Source of the DNA: a virus
DNA: 35,251 nt
Virus record (IMG/VR): IMGVR_UViG_3300035670_000743
Coordinates: 1 to 35,251 of that record
Strand: one strand, 5' to 3'
A program made the translations under genes and the position numbers. The notes under the pieces were generated by a model that did no database searches, had not been told where the DNA came from, and worked only from the letters and a program-made list of their open reading frames with translations. This document shows, piece after piece, positions 1 through 8,888 of the stretch. Numbering within the stretch: position 1 is the stretch's first letter; each line of letters begins with the position of its first letter.

Positions 1-93
1 ATTGTATCAGCAGATTTTAACTCTGCAACATCTCTTATTATTTACAACTCAGCAGGGACCGCATTAAAAACAATCTATAGTCCGGGATCATAA
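1..93 (+). CDS. C-terminal end of an unidentified protein (partial, 5' cut)
   Basis: The first frame is open from base 1 and ends at TAA (91-93), giving the last 30 residues, ending SAGTALKTIYSPGS. The start lies upstream of the window. The tail is short-sidechain and beta-like, as in many phage virion proteins, and it directly precedes the neck genes, so a structural role is likely but cannot be shown from 30 residues. The stop codon lies inside the late promoter motif of the next gene. Confidence 0.6.
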   Translation: MVSADFNSATSLIIYNSAGTALKTIYSPGS

Positions 94-96
94 ATA
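89..96 (+). promoter_or_regulatory. Late promoter (CATAAATA) for the neck-to-terminase genes
   Basis: CATAAATA differs by one base from the T4 late -10 element TATAAATA. It lies 21 bases upstream of the gene 13 start and overlaps the stop codon of the preceding gene. A late sigma factor (gp55) is encoded in this window, so this motif class is expected. Confidence 0.6.
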
Positions 97-116
97 GTAT
101 AAAATAGGAATAGAAT

Positions 117-872
117 ATGGCGAATCCATCATCAAGACAAGGTCTTATTGATTACTGTTTAAGAAGACTCGGCGCACCAGTAATTGAAATTAACGTTGAT
201 ATAGATCAACTTGAAGATCGTATTGACGAAGCATTACAATACTGGCAAGAGTATCATTCCGATGCCACCTATAGAACCTACGTTTCGCATCTTGTTGGTG
301 ATAGCGATGTTTCAAGAGAATATATCGAAGTAAGTCCTGATACTATCTCAGTCACCAGACTGTTCAGTATCTCATCTGCTTTTAACGGTACATTCAACTT
401 CTTTGATATTAAATATCAGATGATGTTAAATGACATTGCCGACCTACAGAACTTTGCTGGTGATCTTGCCTATTACGACCAACTGAATCAATATCTTTCA
501 CTCCTTGATATGACGCTGAATGGATATCCCCAGACGACTTATTCTAGACATATGAATCGTCTTTATATCCACGGAGACTTTAAGGACGAAGACATTCAGG
601 CTGGTCAGTATATCATCTATGAAGCTTATAAGCCCGTATCTCCAACAGCTCATACAAAAGTCTGGAATGATATGTGGCTAAAAGAATATGCTACTGCATT
701 AATTAAACAACAGTGGGGTTCAAACCTGATTAAGTTTGAAGGTATGCAACTTCCTGGTGGTGTTACTCTCAACGGTAGACAGATCTATGATGACGCTACA
801 GCAGAGATTGAAAGACTAAGAGAAAAGATTCGTCTAGACTTTGAAATGCCTGCAGACTTCTTCATAGGATAA
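117..872 (+). CDS. 13: Neck protein gp13 (head completion)
   Basis: The 251-residue product resembles the T4 gp13 family, which forms part of the neck ring joining the filled head to the tail. The N-terminus (ANPSSRQGLIDYCLRRLGAP, then VIEINVDIDQLEDRIDEAL) is the family hallmark, followed by the YWQEYHSDAT segment and a C-terminal IYDDATAEIERLREKIRLDF helix. It is shorter than T4 gp13 (about 309 residues), as in cyanophage-type relatives. The start is set by AGGAA at 106-110. It is followed after three bases by gene 14, its partner in the neck, in the conserved order 13-14-15. Confidence 0.9.
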   Translation: MANPSSRQGLIDYCLRRLGAPVIEINVDIDQLEDRIDEALQYWQEYHSDATYRTYVSHLVGDSDVSREYIEVSPDTISVTRLFSISSAFNGTFNFFDIKYQMMLNDIADLQNFAGDLAYYDQLNQYLSLLDMTLNGYPQTTYSRHMNRLYIHGDFKDEDIQAGQYIIYEAYKPVSPTAHTKVWNDMWLKEYATALIKQQWGSNLIKFEGMQLPGGVTLNGRQIYDDATAEIERLREKIRLDFEMPADFFIG

Positions 873-875
873 ATT

Positions 876-1793
876 ATGGCAACGAATCACTACTTTAGCC
901 AAAAAGTAAAATCCGAACAGAATCTATATGAAGATATCATCATAGAGTCACTCAAGATCTATGGGCAAGACGTTTATTACCTCCCCCGTGATTTAGTAAA
1001 CGAAGATAAGATTCTCGGCGAAGACGTTTCTTCTCGATTCAACTCTTCCTATAAGGTTGAAATGTATATCGAGAACACTGAAGGATTCGACGGGGAAGGT
1101 GACCTGTTTACTAAGTTTGGGGTAGAGATTCGTGACCAAGCAACCTTTATAGTTTCTCGTAAGAGATGGAACCAAACGGTTTCTAGATACGATAACGAAA
1201 TAAATTCCGCGCGCCCGAGGGAAGGTGATGTAATATATCTTCCGCTGTCTAATTCTATGTTCCAGATTATGGCAGTAGAGCACGAACAACCGTTCTACCA
1301 GATTAGTAATCTTCCCACATATAAACTCCGTTGTGAACTCTTCGAATACTCAGACGAAGATTTGGATACAGGCATTGAAGCGATTGATGATATCGAAAAG
1401 AGATATGCGTATGAATATCGCTTAACCCTAGACAGTGCTTCGTTCGGATTTATCGTCGGCGAAACTGTAAATCAAACTCTTGCTTCTGGCGTTATTGTAT
1501 CCGGTGAAGTTTCTTACTTCTCAGATTCCGATAATGTCCTACGTCTAATCCATGTAGGGGCAGACGATGGGAAGTATCACACCTTCGTAACCGGTAGACA
1601 AGTTATTGGCACCACAGACCAAGACTCAGATAATAGCATTACTTTACCGAATTATTCTATATCAACTGTTACCGCAGTTACGGAAATAAATCAACTCTCC
1701 GAAAACGAAAAGAATCTATCCTTCGATACCACAGAGACAGACCTAGGATTCTTGGACTTTACAGAAAGTAATCCATTTGGAGACCCACAGTAA
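876..1793 (+). CDS. 14: Neck protein gp14 (head completion)
   Basis: The 305-residue product matches the gp14 family. The N-terminus reads MATNHYFSQKVKSEQNLYED, followed by an IYGQDVYYLPRDLVNEDKILGED segment that is strongly conserved in T4-like neck proteins. With gp13 it completes the head and offers the docking surface for the tail. It is longer than T4 gp14 (about 256 residues), the extra length lying in a beta-rich C-terminal half. The stop shares its last base with the gene 15 start (TAATG at 1791-1795), so translation is probably coupled. Confidence 0.9.
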   Translation: MATNHYFSQKVKSEQNLYEDIIIESLKIYGQDVYYLPRDLVNEDKILGEDVSSRFNSSYKVEMYIENTEGFDGEGDLFTKFGVEIRDQATFIVSRKRWNQTVSRYDNEINSARPREGDVIYLPLSNSMFQIMAVEHEQPFYQISNLPTYKLRCELFEYSDEDLDTGIEAIDDIEKRYAYEYRLTLDSASFGFIVGETVNQTLASGVIVSGEVSYFSDSDNVLRLIHVGADDGKYHTFVTGRQVIGTTDQDSDNSITLPNYSISTVTAVTEINQLSENEKNLSFDTTETDLGFLDFTESNPFGDPQ

Positions 1794-2581
1794 TGTTAGG
1801 TAGTCATTTTTATCACGAAAGAATCCGAAAGAGTGTAGCTATGTTTGGTTCACTCTTCAATAACATATATGTTATTCGTAAAGACTCTACCAATAAGATA
1901 ATCAGTCAACTCCGCGTTCCTTTAACATATGCACCAAGCACAAGCTTCTTAGATCGTATTCGGGAAAATCCAGATCTGGATCAAGATACAAAGGTAGCCA
2001 TTAAACTTCCCAGAATGTCTTTCGAGATTGTATCATTCCAATATGATGCTCAAAGACAATTGCAGAAAATTAACAATCTGAATAAGGGTAGTGGTAATAC
2101 AAGAAATAAGATCTATACCTTTACCCCTTATACAATCGGTTTTCAGTTAAACATCTATACTAAAACCCAGGACGATGCTTTACAAATAGTAGAGCAAATC
2201 CTACCTTATTTTAGTCCACAGTATTCTTTAACGATCCGCCCATTTGCCGATTATAATGATATCAAAGAAGATGTTCCTATTGTATTAAATGGTGTTAGTT
2301 ATTCTGACGCATACGAAGGTGCATTAGATCAAAGGAGAATTATTCAGTATACTCTAGACTTTACGATGAGTGCTAACTTCTATGGTCCGATTACAGAGAC
2401 TGCTATCATTCGTGAAGTTATCACGGACATATATACTAGCACGGGGATTGACTCTGATGGAGCCTTTGCTTACTATAGTCCATCAACAAGAGTCGTGGTT
2501 GAGCCAAATCCTCTTAATGCTTCTCCGGATAGTGACTATGGATTTACTACAACAATATACAGTTATGAAGACAGTGCATGA
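1793..2581 (+). CDS. 15: Tail completion / sheath stabiliser gp15
   Basis: The 262-residue product is close in length to T4 gp15 (272). The early LGSHFYHERIRKSVAMFGSL and the following NNIYV segment are typical of the family, which forms a ring on the finished tail and connects it to the neck. The VPLTYAPSTSFLDRI segment (about residues 42-56) fits the family too. It starts on the last base of the gene 14 stop and its own stop overlaps the gene 16 start, placing it in a tightly coupled neck-terminase operon. Confidence 0.9.
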   Translation: MLGSHFYHERIRKSVAMFGSLFNNIYVIRKDSTNKIISQLRVPLTYAPSTSFLDRIRENPDLDQDTKVAIKLPRMSFEIVSFQYDAQRQLQKINNLNKGSGNTRNKIYTFTPYTIGFQLNIYTKTQDDALQIVEQILPYFSPQYSLTIRPFADYNDIKEDVPIVLNGVSYSDAYEGALDQRRIIQYTLDFTMSANFYGPITETAIIREVITDIYTSTGIDSDGAFAYYSPSTRVVVEPNPLNASPDSDYGFTTTIYSYEDSA

Positions 2582-2946
2582 GTGATTCAGATAAATTTAA
2601 AAATGACTACGATTATTCCAGGGAAACCCTATACGATCTAATTCAAAAGGGTAGAAACGCTCTTGAGGATATGATCGAGGTCGCTCGCGAGAGCGAGCAC
2701 CCACGGGCGTTCGAAGTTCTATCTGGACTGATTAAGAATGTTGCAGACGTGAACGATAAGCTTATGGATCTGAATAAGAAACATAAGGACATTAACTCGA
2801 AAGAGAAACCGCAGCTTCCCGGTAATACTACAAATAATCTATTTGTTGGTTCTACTACAGAATTACAAAGAATGCTGCAAGATAGCATGAAACCGAAGCC
2901 AGATAATGTGATTGATATTACACCGAGATTGAACGATAAAGAATGA
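2578..2946 (+). CDS. 16: Small terminase subunit gp16
   Basis: The 122-residue, largely helical product corresponds to T4 gp16, which recognises concatemeric DNA and stimulates the packaging ATPase gp17. The DYDYSRETLYDLIQKGRNAL and ARESEHPRAFEVLSGLIKN regions are characteristic, followed by a charged coiled-coil stretch (DVNDKLMDLNKKHKDI). It is shorter than T4 gp16 (164). The start overlaps the gene 15 stop, and the stop overlaps the gene 17 ATG. A GC-rich palindrome lies inside the gene at 2683-2698. Confidence 0.88.
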   Translation: MSDSDKFKNDYDYSRETLYDLIQKGRNALEDMIEVARESEHPRAFEVLSGLIKNVADVNDKLMDLNKKHKDINSKEKPQLPGNTTNNLFVGSTTELQRMLQDSMKPKPDNVIDITPRLNDKE

Positions 2947-4547
2947 GTTCGGACTTTTATTTAGGCAATCCTAACGTCAAACGTGATGGCGTTATACAGG
3001 GTTGGTCAGAAGAAACTATCCAAGAATACATGAAATGTATGCAAGATCCGGCATATTTTGCTCGGACCTATTGTAAGATTATTTCTCTTGATAAAGGTCT
3101 AGTGAACTTTAAACTCTATCCTTATCAGGAAAAGATGTTTAATCACTTTAACTCGAATCGTTTCTCTATCGTTCTTGCCTGCCGTCAGTCGGGTAAATCT
3201 ATTTCATCCGTTGCTTATCTTCTTTGGTATGCGGTATTCCACTCGGAAAAGACGATTGTCGTTCTTGCAAACAAAGGTGCTACGGCAAGAGAAATGCTTG
3301 CTCGTATTACTCTTATGCTTGAGAACTTGCCATTCTTCTTACAGCCGGGTACAAAAGCATTAAATAAAGGTTCTATTGAGTTCAGCAATAATTCTAGAAT
3401 TATTGCTGCAGCAACTTCAGGAAGCTCTATCCGTGGTATGGCTGTTTCATTGCTTTACCTTGACGAATTTGCATTCGTTGAAAGAGCTGCGGAATTCTAT
3501 ACCTCAACCTATCCTGTTATCTCTTCAGGTAAAGAGACAAAGGTTATTATTACCTCTACCGCAAATGGTATCGGTAATATGTTCTATACTATTTGGCAAG
3601 GTGCTATTCAGAAGACTAACCAGTTTGCACCATTCAGAGTTGATTGGTGGGACGTTCCTGGACGTGACGAGAAATGGAAATTAGAAACCATTTCAAACAC
3701 TTCTCAGTTACAGTTTGACCAAGAATTTGGCAACACATTCTTCGGTACGGGGGATACGTTAATTGGTGCTGAAGCTCTCATGAAGATGAAAGCAATTGAC
3801 CCTATTGAGATTCTCGAAGGTGGTAATATGTTCATCTATGAGAAGACGAAAGAGAATCACGAGTATATTATCTGCGTAGACGTAAGTAAGGGAAGAGGAC
3901 AGGACTATTCTACTTTTAATGTGATCGATGTAACATCTAAACCTTTTAAACAGGTTGCAGTTTATCGATGTAATTCTATCTCTCCAATACTCTTCCCTGA
4001 TATTATTTATAAGTACGCAACTTCTTATAATAAAGCCTATGTTATCGTAGAATCAAACGATCAGGGGGTATTAGTAACTCGTGGCCTTTATCATGAATTA
4101 GAATATGAAAATATGCACATATCATCTGCGCTTAAGTCTGATGGAATTGGTATTGAAATGAGTCGGAAAGTAAAGAGACTTGGATGCTCTGGCATTAAAG
4201 ATATTATTGAAAATGATAAGTTAACTATTAACGATACAAATACCATTATTGAATGCTCAACCTTTGTTGCAAAAGGTCAATCCTATGAAGCGAGTGAGGG
4301 TAACCACGATGATTTAATGATGAATCTTGTTATGTTCGGTTACTTTGCTACGACAGAGATGTTCAAGGATATGACTGACATCAATCTAAAAGAGATGATG
4401 TTTAAGGATAGAATGAAACAGATTGAGCAGGATATTGTTCCATTCGGATTTATTGATGATGGCACAGATGCTATTTCTGAATGGGAACAGAAAGAAAGAG
4501 ATCGTGATAATCCATGGGCTGTGGAATGGGGTACGACTCATTTCTAA
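2943..4547 (+). CDS. 17: Large terminase subunit gp17 (packaging ATPase-nuclease)
   Basis: The 534-residue protein has the two-domain layout of the T4 packaging motor. The ATPase domain carries a Walker A-like CRQSGKS (80-86) and Walker B LYLDEF with D174-E175. The RNase H-like nuclease domain shows acidic residues at VDVSKGRGQDYS (about 311-325), VESND (about 369) and EGNHDD (about 455), as needed for a two-metal nuclease. It docks on the portal and cuts the DNA after a headful. It is shorter than T4 gp17 (610) but all catalytic segments are present. Confidence 0.95.
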   Translation: MSSDFYLGNPNVKRDGVIQGWSEETIQEYMKCMQDPAYFARTYCKIISLDKGLVNFKLYPYQEKMFNHFNSNRFSIVLACRQSGKSISSVAYLLWYAVFHSEKTIVVLANKGATAREMLARITLMLENLPFFLQPGTKALNKGSIEFSNNSRIIAAATSGSSIRGMAVSLLYLDEFAFVERAAEFYTSTYPVISSGKETKVIITSTANGIGNMFYTIWQGAIQKTNQFAPFRVDWWDVPGRDEKWKLETISNTSQLQFDQEFGNTFFGTGDTLIGAEALMKMKAIDPIEILEGGNMFIYEKTKENHEYIICVDVSKGRGQDYSTFNVIDVTSKPFKQVAVYRCNSISPILFPDIIYKYATSYNKAYVIVESNDQGVLVTRGLYHELEYENMHISSALKSDGIGIEMSRKVKRLGCSGIKDIIENDKLTINDTNTIIECSTFVAKGQSYEASEGNHDDLMMNLVMFGYFATTEMFKDMTDINLKEMMFKDRMKQIEQDIVPFGFIDDGTDAISEWEQKERDRDNPWAVEWGTTHF

Positions 4548-4559
4548 AATATTATTTCT

Positions 4560-4567
4560 CATAAATA
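4560..4567 (+). promoter_or_regulatory. Late promoter (CATAAATA) for gene 18
   Basis: CATAAATA in the 80-base gap between genes 17 and 18, about 60 bases before the gene 18 start. It is the same variant found before gene 13. It would let the abundant sheath and tube proteins be made independently of terminase. Confidence 0.6.
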
Positions 4568-4627
4568 GAAGTAATGAATATAACCGTATTATGATTAACA
4601 TATAATTCAACTCAAAGGGAAAGAGTC

Positions 4628-6367
4628 ATGGCAGTATCAGAATCTCCGGCGATTACCGTAAAAGAGATTGACCTTACTGGTGTAGTTCCTAACGTAGGTT
4701 CAACAACCGGCGCTTTTGTTGGTAACTTTAATTGGGGGCCAGTCGATTCCCCAACTTTAGTATCAGACGAAGCGGGTCTAGTTTCAGTTTTCGGAAGCCC
4801 ATCTAAAGACAATTCAATCGACTTCCACTCAGCTGCATATTTCTTAAGATATGCAAATTCGCTCTACGTAGTTAGAGAAGCAACAGAAGGTAGCGGCGAA
4901 AGCCTTAACGGATGTGATGCTAGGGCTAGTACAACCCCTCGCGTTAAGAATAGATTATCTTTCGATTTCCAGATTGATGCTCTAGATTCCGCAGAACACA
5001 CCTTCATTGCAAAATATCCTGGAGCATTAGGCAACTCCTTAAAGGTTGCTTGGCTTTCAGCAGTAGATAGTGCAGATGACACAACATTCTCAAGCTGGAC
5101 TTACGCAAGCAGCTTTGATGGTGCACCTATTACTTCCGAGTATGCTTCTTCTCGCGGCGCTTCAAATGACGAAGTCCACGTAGTAGTTGTTGATGAAGAC
5201 GGTGCTTTTACTGGAACCAGAGGAACTGTTCTAGAAACCTTTGCATTCCTTTCTACGGCATCTGATGCAAAATCAGCTGATGGTACATCAAACTATATTA
5301 TCGATGTAATCAACAACAGATCAAACTACGTTTGGATGGCAGGATTTGGTGATCTTGCTGACTCAGACTGGAGCGCAAATGTTGGTACTGTTGCAACAAA
5401 CGCAAAAGATTATCAGTTAGGAACTCCGGCTGCTAAAACATTATCACTTGCGGGTGGTACAAATTCTTCAGCGTTGACTGCTTCACAATATGCAACTGGT
5501 TTTGATAGATTTGAAGACGTTGATAACATCCAGGTTGATTTCCTTATCGCGCCTGGAATGAATTCAAGAGTAGATCAAACTACTGTTGTAAATGATCTTG
5601 TAGCAATCGCTCAAGGAACCCGTAAAGACTGTGTCGTAGTTGCTTCACCTGCTCGTTCAGATGTTGTTACTTCTGAAACCCCTAACACTGATGTGATTAC
5701 AACAGCTAAAACTTTCACATACTCTTCATATCTCTTTTTGGATAATAACTATCTCAAAGTATATGATAAGTATAATGATCAGTATATCCAGATCCCGGCG
5801 GCTTCTTCTACAGCTGGTATCATGGCAGCTTCTGATAACGACACGGCTGCTTGGTTCTCACCAGCAGGACAAAGACGTGGCGTTTATCTCGGCGTAACCA
5901 GTCTGATCTATACCCCAAATAAAACTGAAAGAGATCTTCTTTACAGAAATGGTGTAAACCCGGTTGCAAATATTCCTGGACAGGGAATTCTTCTATATGG
6001 CGATAAGACCCATATGGCAAGACCTTCAGCGTTCGACCGTATTAACGTTCGTCGTCTGTTCCTTGTTATCGAAAGAGCAATTGCTATTGCAGCCCGTAAT
6101 GTTATGTTCGAATTCAACGACGAGTTCACTCGTGCCGAGTTCGTAAACGTTGTAGAACCATTCCTAAGAGAAATCAAGGGAAGACGTGGTATTACTGACT
6201 TCCGTGTTGTTGCAGATGAAACCAATAACACACCAGCAGTAATTGATAGAAACGAATTCGTATGTTCGATCTTCATCAAGCCAGCCCGTTCAATTAACTT
6301 CGTCACACTTAACTTCGTGGCAGTTAGAACCGGCGTGAACTTCGATGAAGTCGTAGGTACGGTATAA
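4628..6367 (+). CDS. 18: Tail sheath protein gp18
   Basis: The 579-residue product is the contractile sheath subunit; T4 gp18 has 659. The N-terminus (ITVKEIDLTGVVPNVGSTTG, then AFVGNFNWGPV) is the classic sheath signature, and the C-terminal part (VRRLFLVIERAIAIAARNVM, then an FEFND segment and a conserved RTGVNFDEVVGTV end) forms the interlocking domain that links subunits and contacts the tube. A ribosome-binding site (GGGAAAGAG) precedes the ATG. Its partner tube gene follows after about 20 bases. Confidence 0.95.
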   Translation: MAVSESPAITVKEIDLTGVVPNVGSTTGAFVGNFNWGPVDSPTLVSDEAGLVSVFGSPSKDNSIDFHSAAYFLRYANSLYVVREATEGSGESLNGCDARASTTPRVKNRLSFDFQIDALDSAEHTFIAKYPGALGNSLKVAWLSAVDSADDTTFSSWTYASSFDGAPITSEYASSRGASNDEVHVVVVDEDGAFTGTRGTVLETFAFLSTASDAKSADGTSNYIIDVINNRSNYVWMAGFGDLADSDWSANVGTVATNAKDYQLGTPAAKTLSLAGGTNSSALTASQYATGFDRFEDVDNIQVDFLIAPGMNSRVDQTTVVNDLVAIAQGTRKDCVVVASPARSDVVTSETPNTDVITTAKTFTYSSYLFLDNNYLKVYDKYNDQYIQIPAASSTAGIMAASDNDTAAWFSPAGQRRGVYLGVTSLIYTPNKTERDLLYRNGVNPVANIPGQGILLYGDKTHMARPSAFDRINVRRLFLVIERAIAIAARNVMFEFNDEFTRAEFVNVVEPFLREIKGRRGITDFRVVADETNNTPAVIDRNEFVCSIFIKPARSINFVTLNFVAVRTGVNFDEVVGTV

Positions 6368-6387
6368 TAGAGCGCAGGAGATAAAAA

Positions 6388-6912
6388 ATGGTTCTCGCAG
6401 TAGACGATTTTAAAGCCAAACTAAGAGGCGGTGGCGCTAGACCGAATCTGTTCAAAGCCACAATCAACTTCCCAGCCTATGCACGTGGAAATGTAGAAGT
6501 TACATCTTTCCTCTGCGAAGCTGCACAGCTACCAGGTTCAGTGATGGGTATCATCACTGTTCCATTCCGTGGTAGACAGTTAAAGATCGCTGGTGATCGT
6601 ACGTTTGACGTCTGGACACCAACCATCATCAACGACACTGACTTCGGTGTACGTAATGCTATGGAACGCTGGATGAACGGTATCAATGCACACTCTGCAA
6701 ATACCGGTCTAACCAATCCAGTAGAATATCAGGCAGACCTACTAGTTGAACAGCTAGATAGAGATGAAACCGTTCTAAAGTCTTATGTCTTTAGAGGTTG
6801 CTTCCCAACTAACATTTCACCTATTGATCTTGCTTATGGAACAAACGATGATATCGAGAGATTCACCGTTGAATTCCAAGTTCAATATTGGGAATCAAAT
6901 ACCACTTCCTAA
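6388..6912 (+). CDS. 19: Tail tube protein gp19
   Basis: The 174-residue product is close to T4 gp19 (163). It has the tube-fold features: RPNLFKATINFPAY near the N-terminus, a PGSVMGIITVPFRGRQLKI segment, FDVWTPTIINDTDFGVRNAM before the central helix, and a C-terminal strand ERFTVEFQVQYWE. It polymerises into the inner tube through which DNA passes. AGGAG precedes the ATG at 6388. It is co-transcribed with the sheath gene and followed by a strong hairpin. Confidence 0.93.
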   Translation: MVLAVDDFKAKLRGGGARPNLFKATINFPAYARGNVEVTSFLCEAAQLPGSVMGIITVPFRGRQLKIAGDRTFDVWTPTIINDTDFGVRNAMERWMNGINAHSANTGLTNPVEYQADLLVEQLDRDETVLKSYVFRGCFPTNISPIDLAYGTNDDIERFTVEFQVQYWESNTTS

Positions 6913-6932
6913 TAAGTGAATATATAAGATTA

Positions 6933-6954
6933 AGCTGGGCGGAAACGCCCAGCT
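6933..6954 (+). other. Perfect 9-bp stem-loop with GAAA tetraloop between genes 19 and 20
   Basis: AGCTGGGCG (6933-6941), loop GAAA (6942-6945), CGCCCAGCT (6946-6954). No T-run follows on either strand, so it is not a standard intrinsic terminator. The GNRA loop and GC-rich stem suggest a stable RNA hairpin that could protect the 3' end of the sheath-tube message, mark a processing site or weaken read-through into gene 20. Confidence 0.75.
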
Positions 6955-6975
6955 ACTTAAACGATAGGATGTAAA

Positions 6976-8556
6976 ATGGCCGACAATAGCTTAAAACTTT
7001 TTGGATTTGAAATTCGTAGATCGAAATCCCAAGAAGCCGAAGAACGAAATCTAAAATCTATTGTTCCAAAAGTGGACGACGACGGTGCCGGATATGTGAC
7101 TGCATCCGGTTCTCATTTTGGTCAGTATATCGATATTGATGGGGATAAGTCAAAGGATAACTCTACTCTTATCCAAAAATATCGGGGTGTTTCTATGCAC
7201 CCTGAGGTTGATGCTGCTATCGAAGATATTACCAACGAGGCTGTTTCTGGCGGTGATGAGATTGCAGTAAAATTAAACCTGGATAATGTTGAATTATCTA
7301 AATCAATCAAAACTAAAATCCAAGAAGAATTCGATGATATTCTTTATATGCTGAAGTTTGGCGACTTAGGTCACGACATCTTCAGATCATGGTATGTTGA
7401 TGGAAGAAAGGTATATCATCTTGTAGTTGACGAGAAGAATCCTAAGAAAGGCATTCTTGATATTCGTCCAATTGACTCTGCTAAGATCAGAAAAGTAAAA
7501 GAAATTATCCGTAAGAAAGATCCGATTACTGGTGCCAGCATTGTTGAAGGACAAACTGAGTACTACATCTATCAAGAAAAACCAGGTGAACAGAATAGTG
7601 GGGTTAAATTAACAAAAGATTCTGTTGTATATGTTACTTCCGGTCTACTAGACGCTTCACAGAAGCATGTAGTTTCATATCTCCATAAAGCTCTTAAGCC
7701 TATTAACCAGCTAAGAATGATGGAAGACTCTTTGGTCATCTATCGTCTTGCGCGTGCTCCCGAGCGTCGTATCTTCTATATTGACGTAGGCAACCTTCCA
7801 AAGGGTAAAGCTGAAGAGTATATGAAAGGTATTATGACTCGCTATCGTAATAAGCTAGTCTATGATGCTGGTACGGGGGAAATCAAAGACGATCGCAAGC
7901 ATATGTCTATGCTTGAAGATTTCTGGCTACCACGTCGTGAAGGTGGTAGAGGTACTGAAATTTCTACTCTTCCTGGCGGTGAAAACCTAGGACAGATCGA
8001 TGATATCGTCTACTTCCAGAAAAGACTATATAGATCACTAAACGTTCCTATTAACAGACTTGAACAAGAAGCACAATTCTCGCTCGGAAGATCTACTGAG
8101 ATTTCTAGGGATGAACTAAAGTTCCAGAAGTTTATTGATAGACTTCGTCGTAGATTCTCTATGTTGTTTAGAGAGATGCTTAAGCGTCAACTTATACTTA
8201 AGAATCTTATTACTGAAGAAGATTGGGAAGATATTTCGAATGATATTACCTTCGAATTTGTAAGGGATAATCACTTTACAGAGCTCAAAGAAGCTGAATT
8301 ACTTAGAGAGAAACTACAAACCCTAGACCAAGTGCAGCAGTATGTCGGTGAATACTTCTCGAAAGAGTGGGTAATGAAGAACATTTTAAGATTTGATGAT
8401 GATCAGATCAAACAAATGACTAAACAGGTAGAAGCTGAAGAACCGGCACAAGACGAAATCAATCAGGCCAACGCCGAACAAGAAAAAGCTGCAGCACAAC
8501 AGCAAAAGCCTGAACCTAAAACATCACATACTATCAATTTGAAAGTAGCTAAATAA
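6976..8556 (+). CDS. 20: Portal protein gp20
   Basis: The 526-residue protein (T4 gp20 has 524) forms the dodecameric portal ring at the unique head vertex. Family signatures include SMHPEVDAAIEDITNEAV (about residues 74-91), RIFYIDVGNLPKGKAEEYMK and the DFWLPRREGGRGTEISTLPG loop, followed by the YRSLNVPINRLEQEAQF helix region. The C-terminus is a Gln/Glu/Lys-rich tail. AGGATG lies just upstream of the ATG. It heads the prohead operon 20-67-68-21-22-23. Confidence 0.95.
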   Translation: MADNSLKLFGFEIRRSKSQEAEERNLKSIVPKVDDDGAGYVTASGSHFGQYIDIDGDKSKDNSTLIQKYRGVSMHPEVDAAIEDITNEAVSGGDEIAVKLNLDNVELSKSIKTKIQEEFDDILYMLKFGDLGHDIFRSWYVDGRKVYHLVVDEKNPKKGILDIRPIDSAKIRKVKEIIRKKDPITGASIVEGQTEYYIYQEKPGEQNSGVKLTKDSVVYVTSGLLDASQKHVVSYLHKALKPINQLRMMEDSLVIYRLARAPERRIFYIDVGNLPKGKAEEYMKGIMTRYRNKLVYDAGTGEIKDDRKHMSMLEDFWLPRREGGRGTEISTLPGGENLGQIDDIVYFQKRLYRSLNVPINRLEQEAQFSLGRSTEISRDELKFQKFIDRLRRRFSMLFREMLKRQLILKNLITEEDWEDISNDITFEFVRDNHFTELKEAELLREKLQTLDQVQQYVGEYFSKEWVMKNILRFDDDQIKQMTKQVEAEEPAQDEINQANAEQEKAAAQQQKPEPKTSHTINLKVAK

Positions 8557-8565
8557 GGAGTTATT

Positions 8566-8832
8566 ATGGCAGAAGAATTTGAAGTGGCGGAAGAAAATCC
8601 AATTTCAAAGATGATTGATTATATTAGTCATTCTGAATATACAAAAGCAAACCAAGTTTTTAATGAACTTCTAGGCCAGAGAGTTTCGGATGCTCTTGAC
8701 CAGGAAAAGATCGCAGTTGCTCAAGCAATCTATTCGGATGAAGAATCTGAAGACGAAGATGAGTTTACCGACGAAGAACTAGAAGATGCTTTAGAAGAAG
8801 TCGAAGACGACGAATTTGAAGAAGATGAATAA
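8566..8832 (+). CDS. 67: Prohead core protein gp67
   Basis: The 88-residue, very acidic product occupies the T4 gene 67 position and has the same plan: an N-terminal helical part (YTKANQVFNELLGQ, then QEKIAVAQAIY) followed by a Glu/Asp-rich tail (EESEDEDEFTDEELEDALEE). T4 gp67 is an 80-residue internal core component that is degraded by the prohead protease during maturation. GGAG precedes the ATG. The match of both length and layout makes this call firm despite its small size. Confidence 0.85.
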   Translation: MAEEFEVAEENPISKMIDYISHSEYTKANQVFNELLGQRVSDALDQEKIAVAQAIYSDEESEDEDEFTDEELEDALEEVEDDEFEEDE

Positions 8833-8852
8833 AAATTAAAAAAGTTAATTTA

Positions 8853-8860
8853 TATAAATA
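8853..8860 (+). promoter_or_regulatory. Late promoter (TATAAATA) inside the prohead operon
   Basis: A perfect match to the T4 late element, in an AT-rich gap between gene 67 and the gene 68-like gene. It would boost expression of protease, scaffold and major capsid genes downstream, since genes 22 and 23 lack an obvious late motif of their own. Confidence 0.7.
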
Positions 8861-8888
8861 AATCTGAATTTATTAATAAGTGTATCGT

